Shown one piece after another: positions 1-6,314 of a stretch of 6,734 nt of DNA. The translations under genes were made by a program, and so were the position numbers. The stretch is from an uncultured Flavobacteriales bacterium. Lineage in GTDB: Bacteria; Bacteroidota; Bacteroidia; Flavobacteriales_D; Crocinitomicaceae. The DNA lies in NCBI GenBank assembly GCA_905479845.1, contig CAJQOB010000026.1, positions 1 through 6,734 of the forward strand. The letters run 5' to 3'. The notes under the pieces are model-generated. The model had not been told where the DNA came from. It saw only the letters and a list, made by a program, of their open reading frames with translations, and did no database searches. The first letter of the stretch is position 1. Every line of letters starts with the position of its first letter.

Positions 1-69
1 AGCATTATCATGATATTGCACATGAACATCTTTTGCTTCGGGAGCTTTACAGTAATCGCAATAACTCAT
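1..69 (-). CDS. tag: DNA-3-methyladenine glycosylase I (Tag), N-terminal fragment cut by the window edge
   Basis: Only the first 23 codons lie in the window; the gene runs off the left edge. The reading starts MSYCDYCK and reaches YHDN, which matches the start of Tag proteins (E. coli Tag has C at position 4 and YHDNEWG shortly after). In E. coli Tag, Cys4 and His17 are zinc ligands; the equivalents here would be Cys4 and His20. The family removes 3-methyladenine from alkylated DNA, starting base-excision repair in the cytoplasm. The start codon overlaps the stop of the upstream 115-aa gene as ATGA (66-69), so the two are probably co-transcribed and translationally coupled. Nothing can be said about the catalytic part, which is outside the window. 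The family call rests on a short but characteristic stretch. Confidence 0.8.
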   Translation of the reverse strand, partial: MSYCDYCKAPEAKDVHVQYHDNA

Positions 70-413
70 ATTTGTTCTAATTTTTCAATCAATTTCTCCA
101 CCGATTCAATTTCCTGAAGCTCCTTCTTTCCCATTACCTGAAGAAAACCAGCGCCCTTCCTTTCTAATATAACGGGATATTCGTACTGAAGGTTGAATTC
201 TGCTTCGAATCCGCGAATATACATAAACTCCATTTCCACTTTTGAGCGTTTTTTGAATTTTTTCCATTCACTTCTTTGCCCCAAATTGTGATGTGTCAGT
301 GCACATAGTTCGCATTTATATGTCGAAGGTTTGAACACTTTATGTGCGTAATCAACTATTGCACTAATAGGATCAGTGTTGGCATTGTATACAAAAACAA
401 GTTTATGTTCCAT
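66..413 (-). CDS. Small conserved protein of unknown function with a YxCxLCxLTH motif
   Basis: This is a 115-aa soluble protein with no signal peptide or membrane segment. It starts with a hydrophobic strand (KLVFVYNA, residues 4-11), then a helix around 15-27, then the signature KPSTYKCELCALTHHNLG (28-45) with Cys34 and Cys37, then EWKKF (49-53). A second strand (60-66), PVILERKG (80-87) and a charged C-terminal helix (96-114) follow. I recognise the pattern from small proteins found in many bacteria, some loosely labelled 'GTPase'; no GTPase motif is visible here. The strand-helix order, CxxC and a proline before a late strand would fit a thioredoxin-like or metal-binding fold, but that is inference. 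It precedes tag with an ATGA overlap. The ATG at 413 is the only usable start in frame before the upstream TAA at 441-443. Confidence 0.75.
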   Translation of the reverse strand: MEHKLVFVYNANTDPISAIVDYAHKVFKPSTYKCELCALTHHNLGQRSEWKKFKKRSKVEMEFMYIRGFEAEFNLQYEYPVILERKGAGFLQVMGKKELQEIESVEKLIEKLEQI

Positions 414-519
414 ATCTAATTTGACGGTGCCTCCTTCGAATTATTACGCATTCATTTTGAATTGAACGATTTCTAGAATGATAGATTAAAAAAGACTCAA
501 TCACCAGTTATACGAGAGT

Positions 520-563
520 GAACGGGACCGAACTCCAACCTCAACTCCGCTCGGTCATCGTTC
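520..563. repeat. Imperfect inverted repeat in a divergent intergenic spacer
   Basis: The left arm GAACG-G-GACCG (520-530) pairs with the right arm CGGTC-AT-CGTTC (552-563): two 5-bp helices separated by a 1x2 internal loop, with a loop of about 21 nt (531-551). It lies between the divergent 115-aa/tag unit and the PaaY-like gene. This patch is more GC-rich than the flanking AT-rich spacer. A short pyrimidine run (TTCTTTC) follows the right arm on the plus strand, but no plus-strand gene ends just before it. The arms could form an RNA hairpin or a binding-site dyad; the sequence does not say which. Confidence 0.35.
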
Positions 564-613
564 TTTCAATATTTCAATTTATCAATTCAATCAGCCCAAA
601 GTAAGAAAATGGC

Positions 614-621
614 TAAATTTG
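614..621 (+). promoter_or_regulatory. Bacteroidota -7 promoter element (TAAATTTG) for the PaaY-like gene
   Basis: TAAATTTG matches the Bacteroidota -7 consensus TAnnTTTG exactly. It ends 4 bp before the ATG at 626, so transcription would begin at or within a few bases of the start codon, giving a leaderless or almost leaderless mRNA. No TTG/TTTG element is visible at the usual spacing upstream, which weakens the call. Confidence 0.45.
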
Positions 622-625
622 CGTC

Positions 626-1225
626 ATGGCAATATATTCATTTAAGGGCTTTATTCCTGTAATTAAGGAGAGTAGTTTTATTCATCCACAAGCTTCAGTT
701 ACTGGCAATGTAATTATTGGTGAAGATGTTTACATCGGACCTGGTGCCGCTATTCGAGGTGACTGGGGGCAAATAATTATTGAGGATGGATGTAATGTCC
801 AAGAGAATTGTACCATTCATATGTTCCCGGGAACGACAGTCACACTAAAAAAGGGAGCACATGTTGGGCACGGAGCGATTATTCATGGAGGAACGATTGG
901 TGAGAATTGTTTAATTGGAATGAACTCTGTGATCATGGATGATGTTGTGATGGAAAAGGAATGTATTATTGGAGCATTGAGTTTTGTCCCTGCGAAAATG
1001 CACCTTCCCGAGCGTAGCTTGGCTGTGGGAAACCCTGCGAAAGTGGTAAAACAAGTATCGGATGAAATGATTACTTGGAAGACGAAGGGAACTGCTTTAT
1101 ATCAAGCGTTGCCAGGTGAGTGTCACGAGACCCACAATGTGGTAGAGCCACTTCGTGAAATTGAAGCGAATCGTCCAAAACAGGAATCCATGTATTCCAC
1201 ATGGGAGAAAATTAAATCAACGTAA
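626..1225 (+). CDS. PaaY/CaiE-type hexapeptide-repeat protein (gamma-carbonic-anhydrase-like fold)
   Basis: This 199-aa cytosolic protein is made of left-handed beta-helix hexapeptide repeats, visible as repeated [I/V]G-x4 steps from about residue 26 to 140 (for example IGEDVYIGPGAAIRGD). The C-terminal helical part contains WKTKGT (151-156) and VEPLREIE (173-180), both typical of PaaY. Residues expected for the gamma-CA metal site are present: Arg44, Asp46, Gln59 and candidate zinc-ligand histidines His65, His82 and His87. Length matches E. coli PaaY (about 196 aa), and the N-terminus aligns from its first residue (MxIYxxxGxxPV), which fixes this ATG. PaaY is reported to be a thioesterase that clears dead-end CoA esters in phenylacetate breakdown; related proteins are called carbonic anhydrases or acetyltransferases. 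No other paa gene is in the window, so the substrate is open and I leave the symbol blank. Its TAA overlaps the next gene's ATG by one base. Confidence 0.85.
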   Translation: MAIYSFKGFIPVIKESSFIHPQASVTGNVIIGEDVYIGPGAAIRGDWGQIIIEDGCNVQENCTIHMFPGTTVTLKKGAHVGHGAIIHGGTIGENCLIGMNSVIMDDVVMEKECIIGALSFVPAKMHLPERSLAVGNPAKVVKQVSDEMITWKTKGTALYQALPGECHETHNVVEPLREIEANRPKQESMYSTWEKIKST

Positions 1226-1830
1226 TGTCAAGAAAAGAACACTGGGAAAAGGTTTATGAAACCAAAAGTCCTGATCAAGTAAGTTGGACGCAAGAGATCC
1301 CTCAAACATCCTTGGATTTTATTCACTCTTTTGGTGAAGATAAATCAGCGTCTATTATTGACGTTGGAGGTGGCGACAGCCATTTAGTTGACTGTTTATT
1401 GGATGAAGGTTACACCAACGTCTCAGTGCTGGACATCTCGGCGAAAGCATTAGAAAGAGCGAAATCTAGACTTGGTGAACGCGCTTCTTTGGTGAATTGG
1501 ATTGTTAGTGATATCACAACCTTCCAACCCAGGCAAAACTTTGACATTTGGCACGATCGCGCTGTGTTCCACTTTTTGACAGTCCCAAAAGATATTGCTA
1601 GTTATATCTCCATCGTCGAAGAATCAGTTTCAAAGAATATGATCATCGGAACATTCTCAGAAGACGGACCATTGAGATGCAGTGCGCTAGACGTAACGCA
1701 ATATTCGATAGCATCTTTGAGCGAACGATTTCAAGATAAATTTGAAATGATATCTAGCTTAAATGCGGATCATACTACGCCATTTGACACAGTTCAAAAC
1801 TTTACCTTCTGTAGTTTTTCGAAAAAATAA
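1225..1830 (+). CDS. Class I SAM-dependent methyltransferase, substrate unknown
   Basis: This 201-aa cytosolic protein has a Rossmann-type SAM-binding core. Motif I is IIDVGGGDS (44-52). The acidic residue after strand 2 is Asp70 in VSVLDIS. Strand 4 begins near the IVSD-IT segment (93-98), and WHDRAVFHFL (109-118) is a conserved stretch of this subfamily. The N-terminal HWEKVYETKSPDQVSW (6-21) and TFSEDGPLRCSAL (143-155) are also typical of a widespread bacterial group of about 200 aa, usually annotated only as 'class I SAM-dependent methyltransferase'. The glycine-rich turn usually found before strand 5 (KPGG in many relatives) is replaced by SVSKN (134-138). The start overlaps the stop of the PaaY-like gene as TAATG (1223-1227), implying translational coupling. 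The acceptor could be a small molecule, thiol or protein; nothing here decides. Confidence 0.85.
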   Translation: MSRKEHWEKVYETKSPDQVSWTQEIPQTSLDFIHSFGEDKSASIIDVGGGDSHLVDCLLDEGYTNVSVLDISAKALERAKSRLGERASLVNWIVSDITTFQPRQNFDIWHDRAVFHFLTVPKDIASYISIVEESVSKNMIIGTFSEDGPLRCSALDVTQYSIASLSERFQDKFEMISSLNADHTTPFDTVQNFTFCSFSKK

Positions 1831-1840
1831 TTCTTTAGAG

Positions 1841-3178
1841 TTAAGGTCCGCATCGCCTCGGAACATCTCTCATTTTGAGATCTTCGGGATAGGTAACTTT
1901 CAATCGCTTAAGCATTGAACAGTCCACTAAATCTTCAATTGCCGAGAAATAGCTCGATCGTCCATAATCCTGAAAAGATGCAAAAGTCACTTCTGTTTTT
2001 TCCATGATCAACCGCTGCTGATAAACTGTATAAACACCGAAATCATCATACGCAACCTCCAAGAAATCAAATTCATCATAGCGTGATACATTCTTACCAA
2101 AAGCATTTTGCACGAACTCATGGGCAGATGTTGTATCACCGAGGACATGGAGAAGTTGAATACAATCAGCGGCCTCACGATTTCTATCTGACTCACCAGT
2201 CCGTTGGAACTCGGCAAACTGGACCTTCGCTTCATTGTAAACAATTTTACGTCCATCTTTGCCCAAGGGCTTTCTCTTATCATTGATTCGTTGAACTAAG
2301 AGCTTGGTAAAGTTGGTCATTCCCTTCTTTCCCCAGCGATCCATCAGAACCTCATCAAAGCGTGCACTCAATTTCTTAGAGTCCAGTGCATCAATAAATA
2401 CCAGTACTTCATCAATTTCAAAACTGTATTTATCGATATTTCCCAACACACTCCTCCCTCTTTTCTCAGCAGCTTTTCTCCACTTCTTACTCTGTGCGAG
2501 TTCTCGAACCTTTTGTTCGGTCAGATAATTCTTGGCTGTTGAGCAATCGGGCCATTTATCCAACATGATTTTATGAATTTTGGCTGATGGCTTACTTGAG
2601 TTACAGAACTCATAAATTGCTGCTGTCCCTGTATGCATCTCATCACAAGAATTCTTTAGGCTTTCCGTTAAAATACTTTGAGGTGACGGGTATGAATTAA
2701 TGTTCAATTGCGACCAATCCATAGTGCCATCGGTATTGAGTTTTGCCTTATTCGTAACAATTCTATTCGATTTATAGAGGTGAATGATATCAACTACCTT
2801 TCCGTCAACACCCAGTCCTATGTGGTTCTGATCATCTGAAATAGCTACATCCACTCGCTTCAATTCGTCTCCCAGTATAACAGCTTCAGGATCTTTTACA
2901 CCTTCATGAAAAAAGTCTTTCTGCTCGAATGTTCCGAATCGTATATCAAAGCTCAAACCGTATGAATGAGAAACAGACCTATTGAAAATGTTGTCACCAA
3001 TTCGTTTGCTGTGGCGGTAATCAATAACACGACCGACAACTTCGGCATTACCAGCGTTGGTAGAAACTGTTTTGGATTCAGACGCAATTGTGTGCGACGT
3101 CGTACATCCTCGATTACAACCAATTAGAAGTAATCCTGAAAATAATAAGGTTACTAGTGAGAGTGATTTTCTAGACAT
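1841..3178 (-). CDS. Unrecognised lipoprotein of 445 aa
   Basis: The N-terminus is a lipoprotein signal peptide: basic MSRK, hydrophobic LVTLLFSGLL, then lipobox LLIGC with the lipidated Cys21. It should be exported, diacylated by Lgt and anchored in a membrane. Residues after Cys21 (NRGCTTSHT) lack the acidic cluster described as a surface-export signal in Bacteroidota lipoproteins, so a periplasm-facing position is more likely (inference). Residues 45-160 look strand-rich, including VVGRVIDYRH and IGLGVDGKVVDIIHLY. Residues about 215-445 are charged and look mostly helical. Besides Cys21 there are seven cysteines (25, 178, 192, 212, 339, 420, 443), enough for disulfides. I recognise no family or catalytic motif. 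It is convergent to the methyltransferase with a 10-bp gap and divergent from the ATP-grasp gene, so it is probably transcribed alone. The lipobox position supports the ATG at 3176-3178. Confidence 0.75.
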   Translation of the reverse strand: MSRKSLSLVTLLFSGLLLIGCNRGCTTSHTIASESKTVSTNAGNAEVVGRVIDYRHSKRIGDNIFNRSVSHSYGLSFDIRFGTFEQKDFFHEGVKDPEAVILGDELKRVDVAISDDQNHIGLGVDGKVVDIIHLYKSNRIVTNKAKLNTDGTMDWSQLNINSYPSPQSILTESLKNSCDEMHTGTAAIYEFCNSSKPSAKIHKIMLDKWPDCSTAKNYLTEQKVRELAQSKKWRKAAEKRGRSVLGNIDKYSFEIDEVLVFIDALDSKKLSARFDEVLMDRWGKKGMTNFTKLLVQRINDKRKPLGKDGRKIVYNEAKVQFAEFQRTGESDRNREAADCIQLLHVLGDTTSAHEFVQNAFGKNVSRYDEFDFLEVAYDDFGVYTVYQQRLIMEKTEVTFASFQDYGRSSYFSAIEDLVDCSMLKRLKVTYPEDLKMRDVPRRCGP

Positions 3179-3263
3179 GTGGTAGTATTTTAGAAATCAA
3201 GATAATAGGAATTTTTAAAATCAGGATGGGAGAATCGCAAAAATCTTAGGCGCGCGATCAGTA

Positions 3264-3291
3264 TTTGTTTCAGGTTGAATAAATACATTTG
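3264..3291 (+). promoter_or_regulatory. Bacteroidota-type promoter for the ATP-grasp gene
   Basis: TTTG at 3264-3267 and TACATTTG at 3284-3291 match the Bacteroidota -33 (TTTG) and -7 (TAnnTTTG) elements, with a spacer of 16 bp, slightly shorter than the usual 17-23. Transcription would start around 3295-3298, leaving a 5' leader of about 13-16 nt before the ATG at 3311. The promoter overlaps the longest open frame, which is one reason for rejecting the upstream TTG start. Confidence 0.55.
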
Positions 3292-3310
3292 TACTAAATG
3301 TAATCAGACC

Positions 3311-4213
3311 ATGACAAGATTCGACGTTACCATTCTTACTGATCATCGCTATTTGGAAGATCAATACGCAGATGTATATGCGCAAAATGTATTGGATGAA
3401 GATAATCTTTTGAAGGAAGCTTTGGAAAGATTGGGGTACTCTGTACATCGTACGAATTGGGATGATGCAAATTTTGATTGGTCCTCTACTGATTATATTT
3501 TCTTTAGAACGACTTGGGATTACTTCGACCGCTACGAAGAGTTTGCTCCATGGTTAGAAGATGTGTGTACGAAAACAAAATTGATCAACCCAAAAGAGCT
3601 GATTTATTGGAGTTTGGACAAACACTACTTGAGTGATTTAGATCTAGCAGGAGTTCGAATTCCAAACACAGTATTCATCGAGCCGAATGATTCACGATCA
3701 CTATCAGAAGTCATTGAACCTTTAAATTGGGATGAATTCATTTTGAAGCCAGCCATTTCAGGAGCCGCCAGACACACTTACCGTTTCACTAAAGACGAGG
3801 CTTCAAAGCATGAAGCAATTTTCTCAGAACTAATTGCAAAAGAATCCATGTTGATTCAGGAATTCCAGACGCAGATCCTCACCAAAGGTGAAGTTGCGTT
3901 CATGGTTTTTGGAGGAAAGTTCAGTCATGCCGTTTTGAAAAAAGCCAAAGCAGGTGATTTCCGCGTACAGGATGACTTTGGTGGAACCATAGAAATCTAT
4001 CATCCAAATAAAGAAGAAATTGCCTTTGTAGAAAAAGCGTTTGCGGCTTGTGATCCAGTTCCAGTTTATGCGCGTATTGATGTCATTTGGGATAACGACG
4101 ATGAGTTGTGCATCGGAGAAATAGAATTGATTGAGCCTGAATTATGGTTCAGGTTGGATGAGCAATCTGCTGATAGATGTGCGCTCGCTACTCAATCCTA
4201 TTTGAATCAGTAG
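3311..4213 (+). CDS. ATP-grasp domain protein (glutathione synthetase/RimK-like ligase), substrate unknown
   Basis: This is a 300-aa cytosolic protein. An N-terminal pre-ATP-grasp region contains FFRTTWDYFDRYEEFAPWL (64-82) and NPKELIYWSLDKHYL (93-107). The ATP-grasp core follows: FILKPAISG (143-151, nucleotide-binding Lys146), MLIQEF (180-185), VFGGKFSHAVLKKAKAGDFR (199-218), and YARIDV plus GEIELIEPELWF (253-258, 269-280) supplying likely Mg ligands Asp257 and Glu270/Glu272. These motifs fit a family of about 300 aa that joins a carboxylate to an amine through an acyl phosphate. Some relatives are named after the D-cycloserine ligase DcsG or after RimK, but the substrate cannot be read from sequence. 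The frame stays open to a TTG at 3275, but that extension overlaps the promoter; the ATG at 3311 begins MTRFDVTILTD, a normal family start. The gene looks monocistronic and ends with no gap against convergent lgt. Confidence 0.8.
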   Translation: MTRFDVTILTDHRYLEDQYADVYAQNVLDEDNLLKEALERLGYSVHRTNWDDANFDWSSTDYIFFRTTWDYFDRYEEFAPWLEDVCTKTKLINPKELIYWSLDKHYLSDLDLAGVRIPNTVFIEPNDSRSLSEVIEPLNWDEFILKPAISGAARHTYRFTKDEASKHEAIFSELIAKESMLIQEFQTQILTKGEVAFMVFGGKFSHAVLKKAKAGDFRVQDDFGGTIEIYHPNKEEIAFVEKAFAACDPVPVYARIDVIWDNDDELCIGEIELIEPELWFRLDEQSADRCALATQSYLNQ

Positions 4214-5104
4214 CTACTTCTTCTCCTCTACCATCTGAAGGTGATCAACATTTGTTTCAGCGCGCTCCTTCTTGAGCCCTTGCCAAAGGATATAAACTCC
4301 TGCAAGCACCAATGGGATACTAAGAATTTGCCCTGTATTGATGGCTAATACATCATCTCGATCTGTTTGTCCAAGTTTGATGAACTCTATCATGAAACGT
4401 GCACCGAAAACCAAGATCAAAAAGGCACCGAAAACAACACCTCTTTTCTCGTAGAATTTCTTTTTCCAGTACAGGAACATAAGAATTCCGAAGCTAATTA
4501 TGTAAGCGATCGCTTCGTACAACTGAGCCGCGTGTCGTGGTGTGGCATCGTACGCCTTGATTTCATCATTCCAGAAATGCGGGAAGCTAAAGCCCCAAGA
4601 TGCGTCCGTTGGAATTCCAACAATTTCACTATTCATCAAGTTTCCTAAACGGATGAAACAACCCGCAATTGCAATCCCAACAACGATTCGATCAAGAATC
4701 CACATCATTGGAAGTTTCACTACATACTTCGAGTATATCCAAAGCGCTAGAAGAATGGCAATTGCCCCTCCGTGACTTGCCAATCCACCTTCCCAAACCT
4801 TAAGGATCGATAGAGGGTTTGAGAAATAGCCATCTTGCAGAACGACTCCGTTGGCATCCACTACATCCCAATATGGGCCATAGAAGAACACGTGTCCAAG
4901 TCTAGCACCAACAATGGTTGCGATCACCGTGTAAAGTACTAACTGATCAAGGTATTTTTCGTGAATCCCTTCACGCTTGTACATTCGCTTAACCACAAAA
5001 TATCCAAGCATTAATCCTGAAACGAACAGTAGCCCGTAGTAATTTGGCGTTTTCCAGCCCTCAAAAATTTCAGGCGTTACATCCCAAGTAATGAATAGAT
5101 TCAC
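4214..5104 (-). CDS. lgt: Prolipoprotein diacylglyceryl transferase
   Basis: Lgt is an inner-membrane enzyme that moves diacylglycerol from phosphatidylglycerol to the lipobox cysteine of prolipoproteins, the first step of lipoprotein maturation. The 296-aa sequence has about seven hydrophobic segments and the family landmarks: NYYGLLF (21-27), HGG with His111 (E. coli His103), IRLGNLMNSEIVG (151-163) with Arg152, Asn155 and Glu160, RHAAQLYEA (190-198), ARFMIEF (235-241) with Arg236 and Glu240, and GQILSIP (258-264). The signature is slightly divergent: IRLGNLMNSE in place of the common GRxGNFxNGE. A short charged tail (277-296) is not conserved. The start is GTG (5102-5104), overlapping the trhO stop as GTGA, so translation is probably coupled to trhO. 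The WDVTPEIF segment at residues 7-14 is normal for Bacteroidota Lgt and supports this start. Confidence 0.95.
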   Translation of the reverse strand: MNLFITWDVTPEIFEGWKTPNYYGLLFVSGLMLGYFVVKRMYKREGIHEKYLDQLVLYTVIATIVGARLGHVFFYGPYWDVVDANGVVLQDGYFSNPLSILKVWEGGLASHGGAIAILLALWIYSKYVVKLPMMWILDRIVVGIAIAGCFIRLGNLMNSEIVGIPTDASWGFSFPHFWNDEIKAYDATPRHAAQLYEAIAYIISFGILMFLYWKKKFYEKRGVVFGAFLILVFGARFMIEFIKLGQTDRDDVLAINTGQILSIPLVLAGVYILWQGLKKERAETNVDHLQMVEEKK

Positions 5105-6186
5105 GTTGTTGATTTATTGATTTCAACCAAAGATAATGGTTTTTTAGAGTTCTGTTTGAAGCGCAAATTTTCCGAACGTCCTTTCTTAAAAATCTTGTTA
5201 CTTACAGTTTTTCCTTTGCGCAATTCTTTTTGCTCTTCTAGTGATAGATGAATAACTGATTGACATTCTTCTGAACACGTGTTCTCCATCTTCTCCTTAC
5301 AAGAATCACACTGAATGAACAACAGATGACATCCATCATTTACACAGTTTGTGTGCACGTCACACGCCTCACCACATTGGTGACAGACAGAAATTACATC
5401 ATCAGAAATCCGCTCACCGCGTCTCTCGTCAAACACGAAGTTCTTTCCAATGAATTTGTTGTCTAGTCCTTTATCGTCGCATTGACGCGCATAATTGATG
5501 ATCCCTCCTTCCAATTGGTGCACCTTTTCGAATCCTTGATGTCTGTACCATGCAGAAGCCTTCTCGCAGCGAATTCCTCCAGTACAATACATCACGATGT
5601 TCTTGTCTTTGGCATCTTTCAAATATTCATCTTCGATGTAAGGCAAAGACTCACGAAAGGTGTCAACATCTGGTGTGATTGCTCCTTTGAAATGACCTAC
5701 TTCGTGCTCGTAGTGATTTCTAAAGTCAATTAAAATTGTATTCGGATCGTCTGTTAATTCGTTGAATTCTTCAGCTGAAAGGTGCTTTCCTTTGTTGGTA
5801 ACATCAAATGTTTCATCCGACAAGCCATCAGCTAAAATCTTGTTTCTCACTTTGATTTTCAACTTCAAGAATGAAAATTCAGCATCAGCTTCGTCCACGG
5901 CAATATTCAATCGAATGTCGTTCAAAAATTCAATTTCGTACAGCTCAGTTCTGAATTGCTCCAAGTTTTTTGATGGCACAGAAATTTGTGCGTTGATCCC
6001 TTCACTGGCGACGTAAGTTCTTCCTACAATTTCGAGATTGGACCACATTTGAAATAGGTGATCACGAAATAAACGAGGGTTCTCAATTTTGGCGTATTGA
6101 TAGAAGGAGATTGTGACGAATTCATTCCCGCTTTCGCGTAACTTCGCCTCTAAATCTTCCTTACTTAAGGTATTCCACAGTTGCAT
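5101..6186 (-). CDS. trhO: tRNA uridine(34) hydroxylase (TrhO/YceA, rhodanese family)
   Basis: TrhO uses O2 to convert U34 of certain tRNAs to 5-hydroxyuridine, a wobble modification. The 361-aa sequence has the full family layout (E. coli protein about 350 aa). An N-terminal alpha/beta domain spans about 22-115 (FVTISFYQYAKIENP; VGRTYVASEGINAQISVP). A rhodanese domain spans about 128-236, with LIDFRNHYEHEVGHF (152-166) and catalytic Cys201 in MYCTGGIRCEKAS (199-211). A VFDERRGERI linker (251-260) follows. The C-terminal Cys-rich part has CxxC pairs and single cysteines at 268, 271, 275, 281, 286, 293, 296, 304 and 308, probably binding zinc. A basic tail ends the protein. No key residue is missing. 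It is the first gene of a likely two-gene unit with lgt (GTGA overlap), with a TATCTTTG element upstream. It was formerly called a rhodanese-related sulfurtransferase. Confidence 0.93.
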   Translation of the reverse strand: MQLWNTLSKEDLEAKLRESGNEFVTISFYQYAKIENPRLFRDHLFQMWSNLEIVGRTYVASEGINAQISVPSKNLEQFRTELYEIEFLNDIRLNIAVDEADAEFSFLKLKIKVRNKILADGLSDETFDVTNKGKHLSAEEFNELTDDPNTILIDFRNHYEHEVGHFKGAITPDVDTFRESLPYIEDEYLKDAKDKNIVMYCTGGIRCEKASAWYRHQGFEKVHQLEGGIINYARQCDDKGLDNKFIGKNFVFDERRGERISDDVISVCHQCGEACDVHTNCVNDGCHLLFIQCDSCKEKMENTCSEECQSVIHLSLEEQKELRKGKTVSNKIFKKGRSENLRFKQNSKKPLSLVEINKSTT

Positions 6187-6216
6187 GCTATGTTGTTTTT
6201 AAGTTAAAAAGTGATG

Positions 6217-6224
6217 CAAAGATA
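6217..6224 (-). promoter_or_regulatory. Bacteroidota -7 promoter element (TATCTTTG) for trhO-lgt
   Basis: Read on the minus strand, TATCTTTG matches TAnnTTTG exactly, 30 bp upstream of the trhO ATG. The predicted transcription start near 6212 gives a leader of about 25 nt. No clear TTG/TTTG element lies at the usual distance upstream, so the support is the single box and its position. Confidence 0.45.
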
Positions 6225-6267
6225 GGTATTATTTGGGTTTCGATGTTTATGTGAAAAGTTCGTGAAA

Positions 6268-6297
6268 CGAAAAAGACCATCCTTTCGAATGGTCTTT
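6268..6297 (-). terminator. Intrinsic terminator of the T9SS-substrate gene
   Basis: AAAGACCAT (6272-6280) and ATGGTCTTT (6289-6297) form a perfect 9-bp stem with an 8-nt loop. On the minus strand the second arm runs straight into TTTTTCG, a run of five T. It begins 18 bp beyond the stop codon of the CHU_C-domain gene and lies before the trhO promoter, so it separates the two transcription units. On the plus strand no long T-run follows, so it acts mainly on the minus strand. Confidence 0.85.
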
Positions 6298-6314
6298 CAT
6301 ATGAAAAATACCTT

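Noticed and set aside
430..436. AAGGAGG on the minus strand upstream of the 115-aa gene as a Shine-Dalgarno site
   Set aside because: It is 16 nt from the ATG, too far for normal use, and Bacteroidota rarely rely on such sites; no in-frame start lies at the right distance.
416..451. 11-codon minus-strand frame upstream of the 115-aa gene, possible leader peptide
   Set aside because: Its composition is unremarkable, there is no regulatory codon run or attenuator hairpin, and so short a frame is expected by chance.
1815..1826. 12-bp palindrome TTTTTCGAAAAA at the end of the methyltransferase gene as a terminator
   Set aside because: It has no loop and a weak AT stem, lies inside the coding sequence, and no T-run follows it.
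2008..2528. Overlapping open frames on both strands inside the lipoprotein gene
   Set aside because: They are shadows of the 445-aa frame, with no family features; the signal peptide and continuous frame support the lipoprotein.
3275..3310. N-terminal extension of the ATP-grasp protein from a TTG, reading a CTKC zinc-finger-like motif
   Set aside because: It overlaps the TACATTTG promoter box, uses a rare start, and the normal family start follows at ATG 3311.
3221..3448. Minus-strand 75-aa frame with a hydrophobic stretch
   Set aside because: It overlaps the promoter and first part of the ATP-grasp gene in antisense, and its sequence is low in protein-like character.
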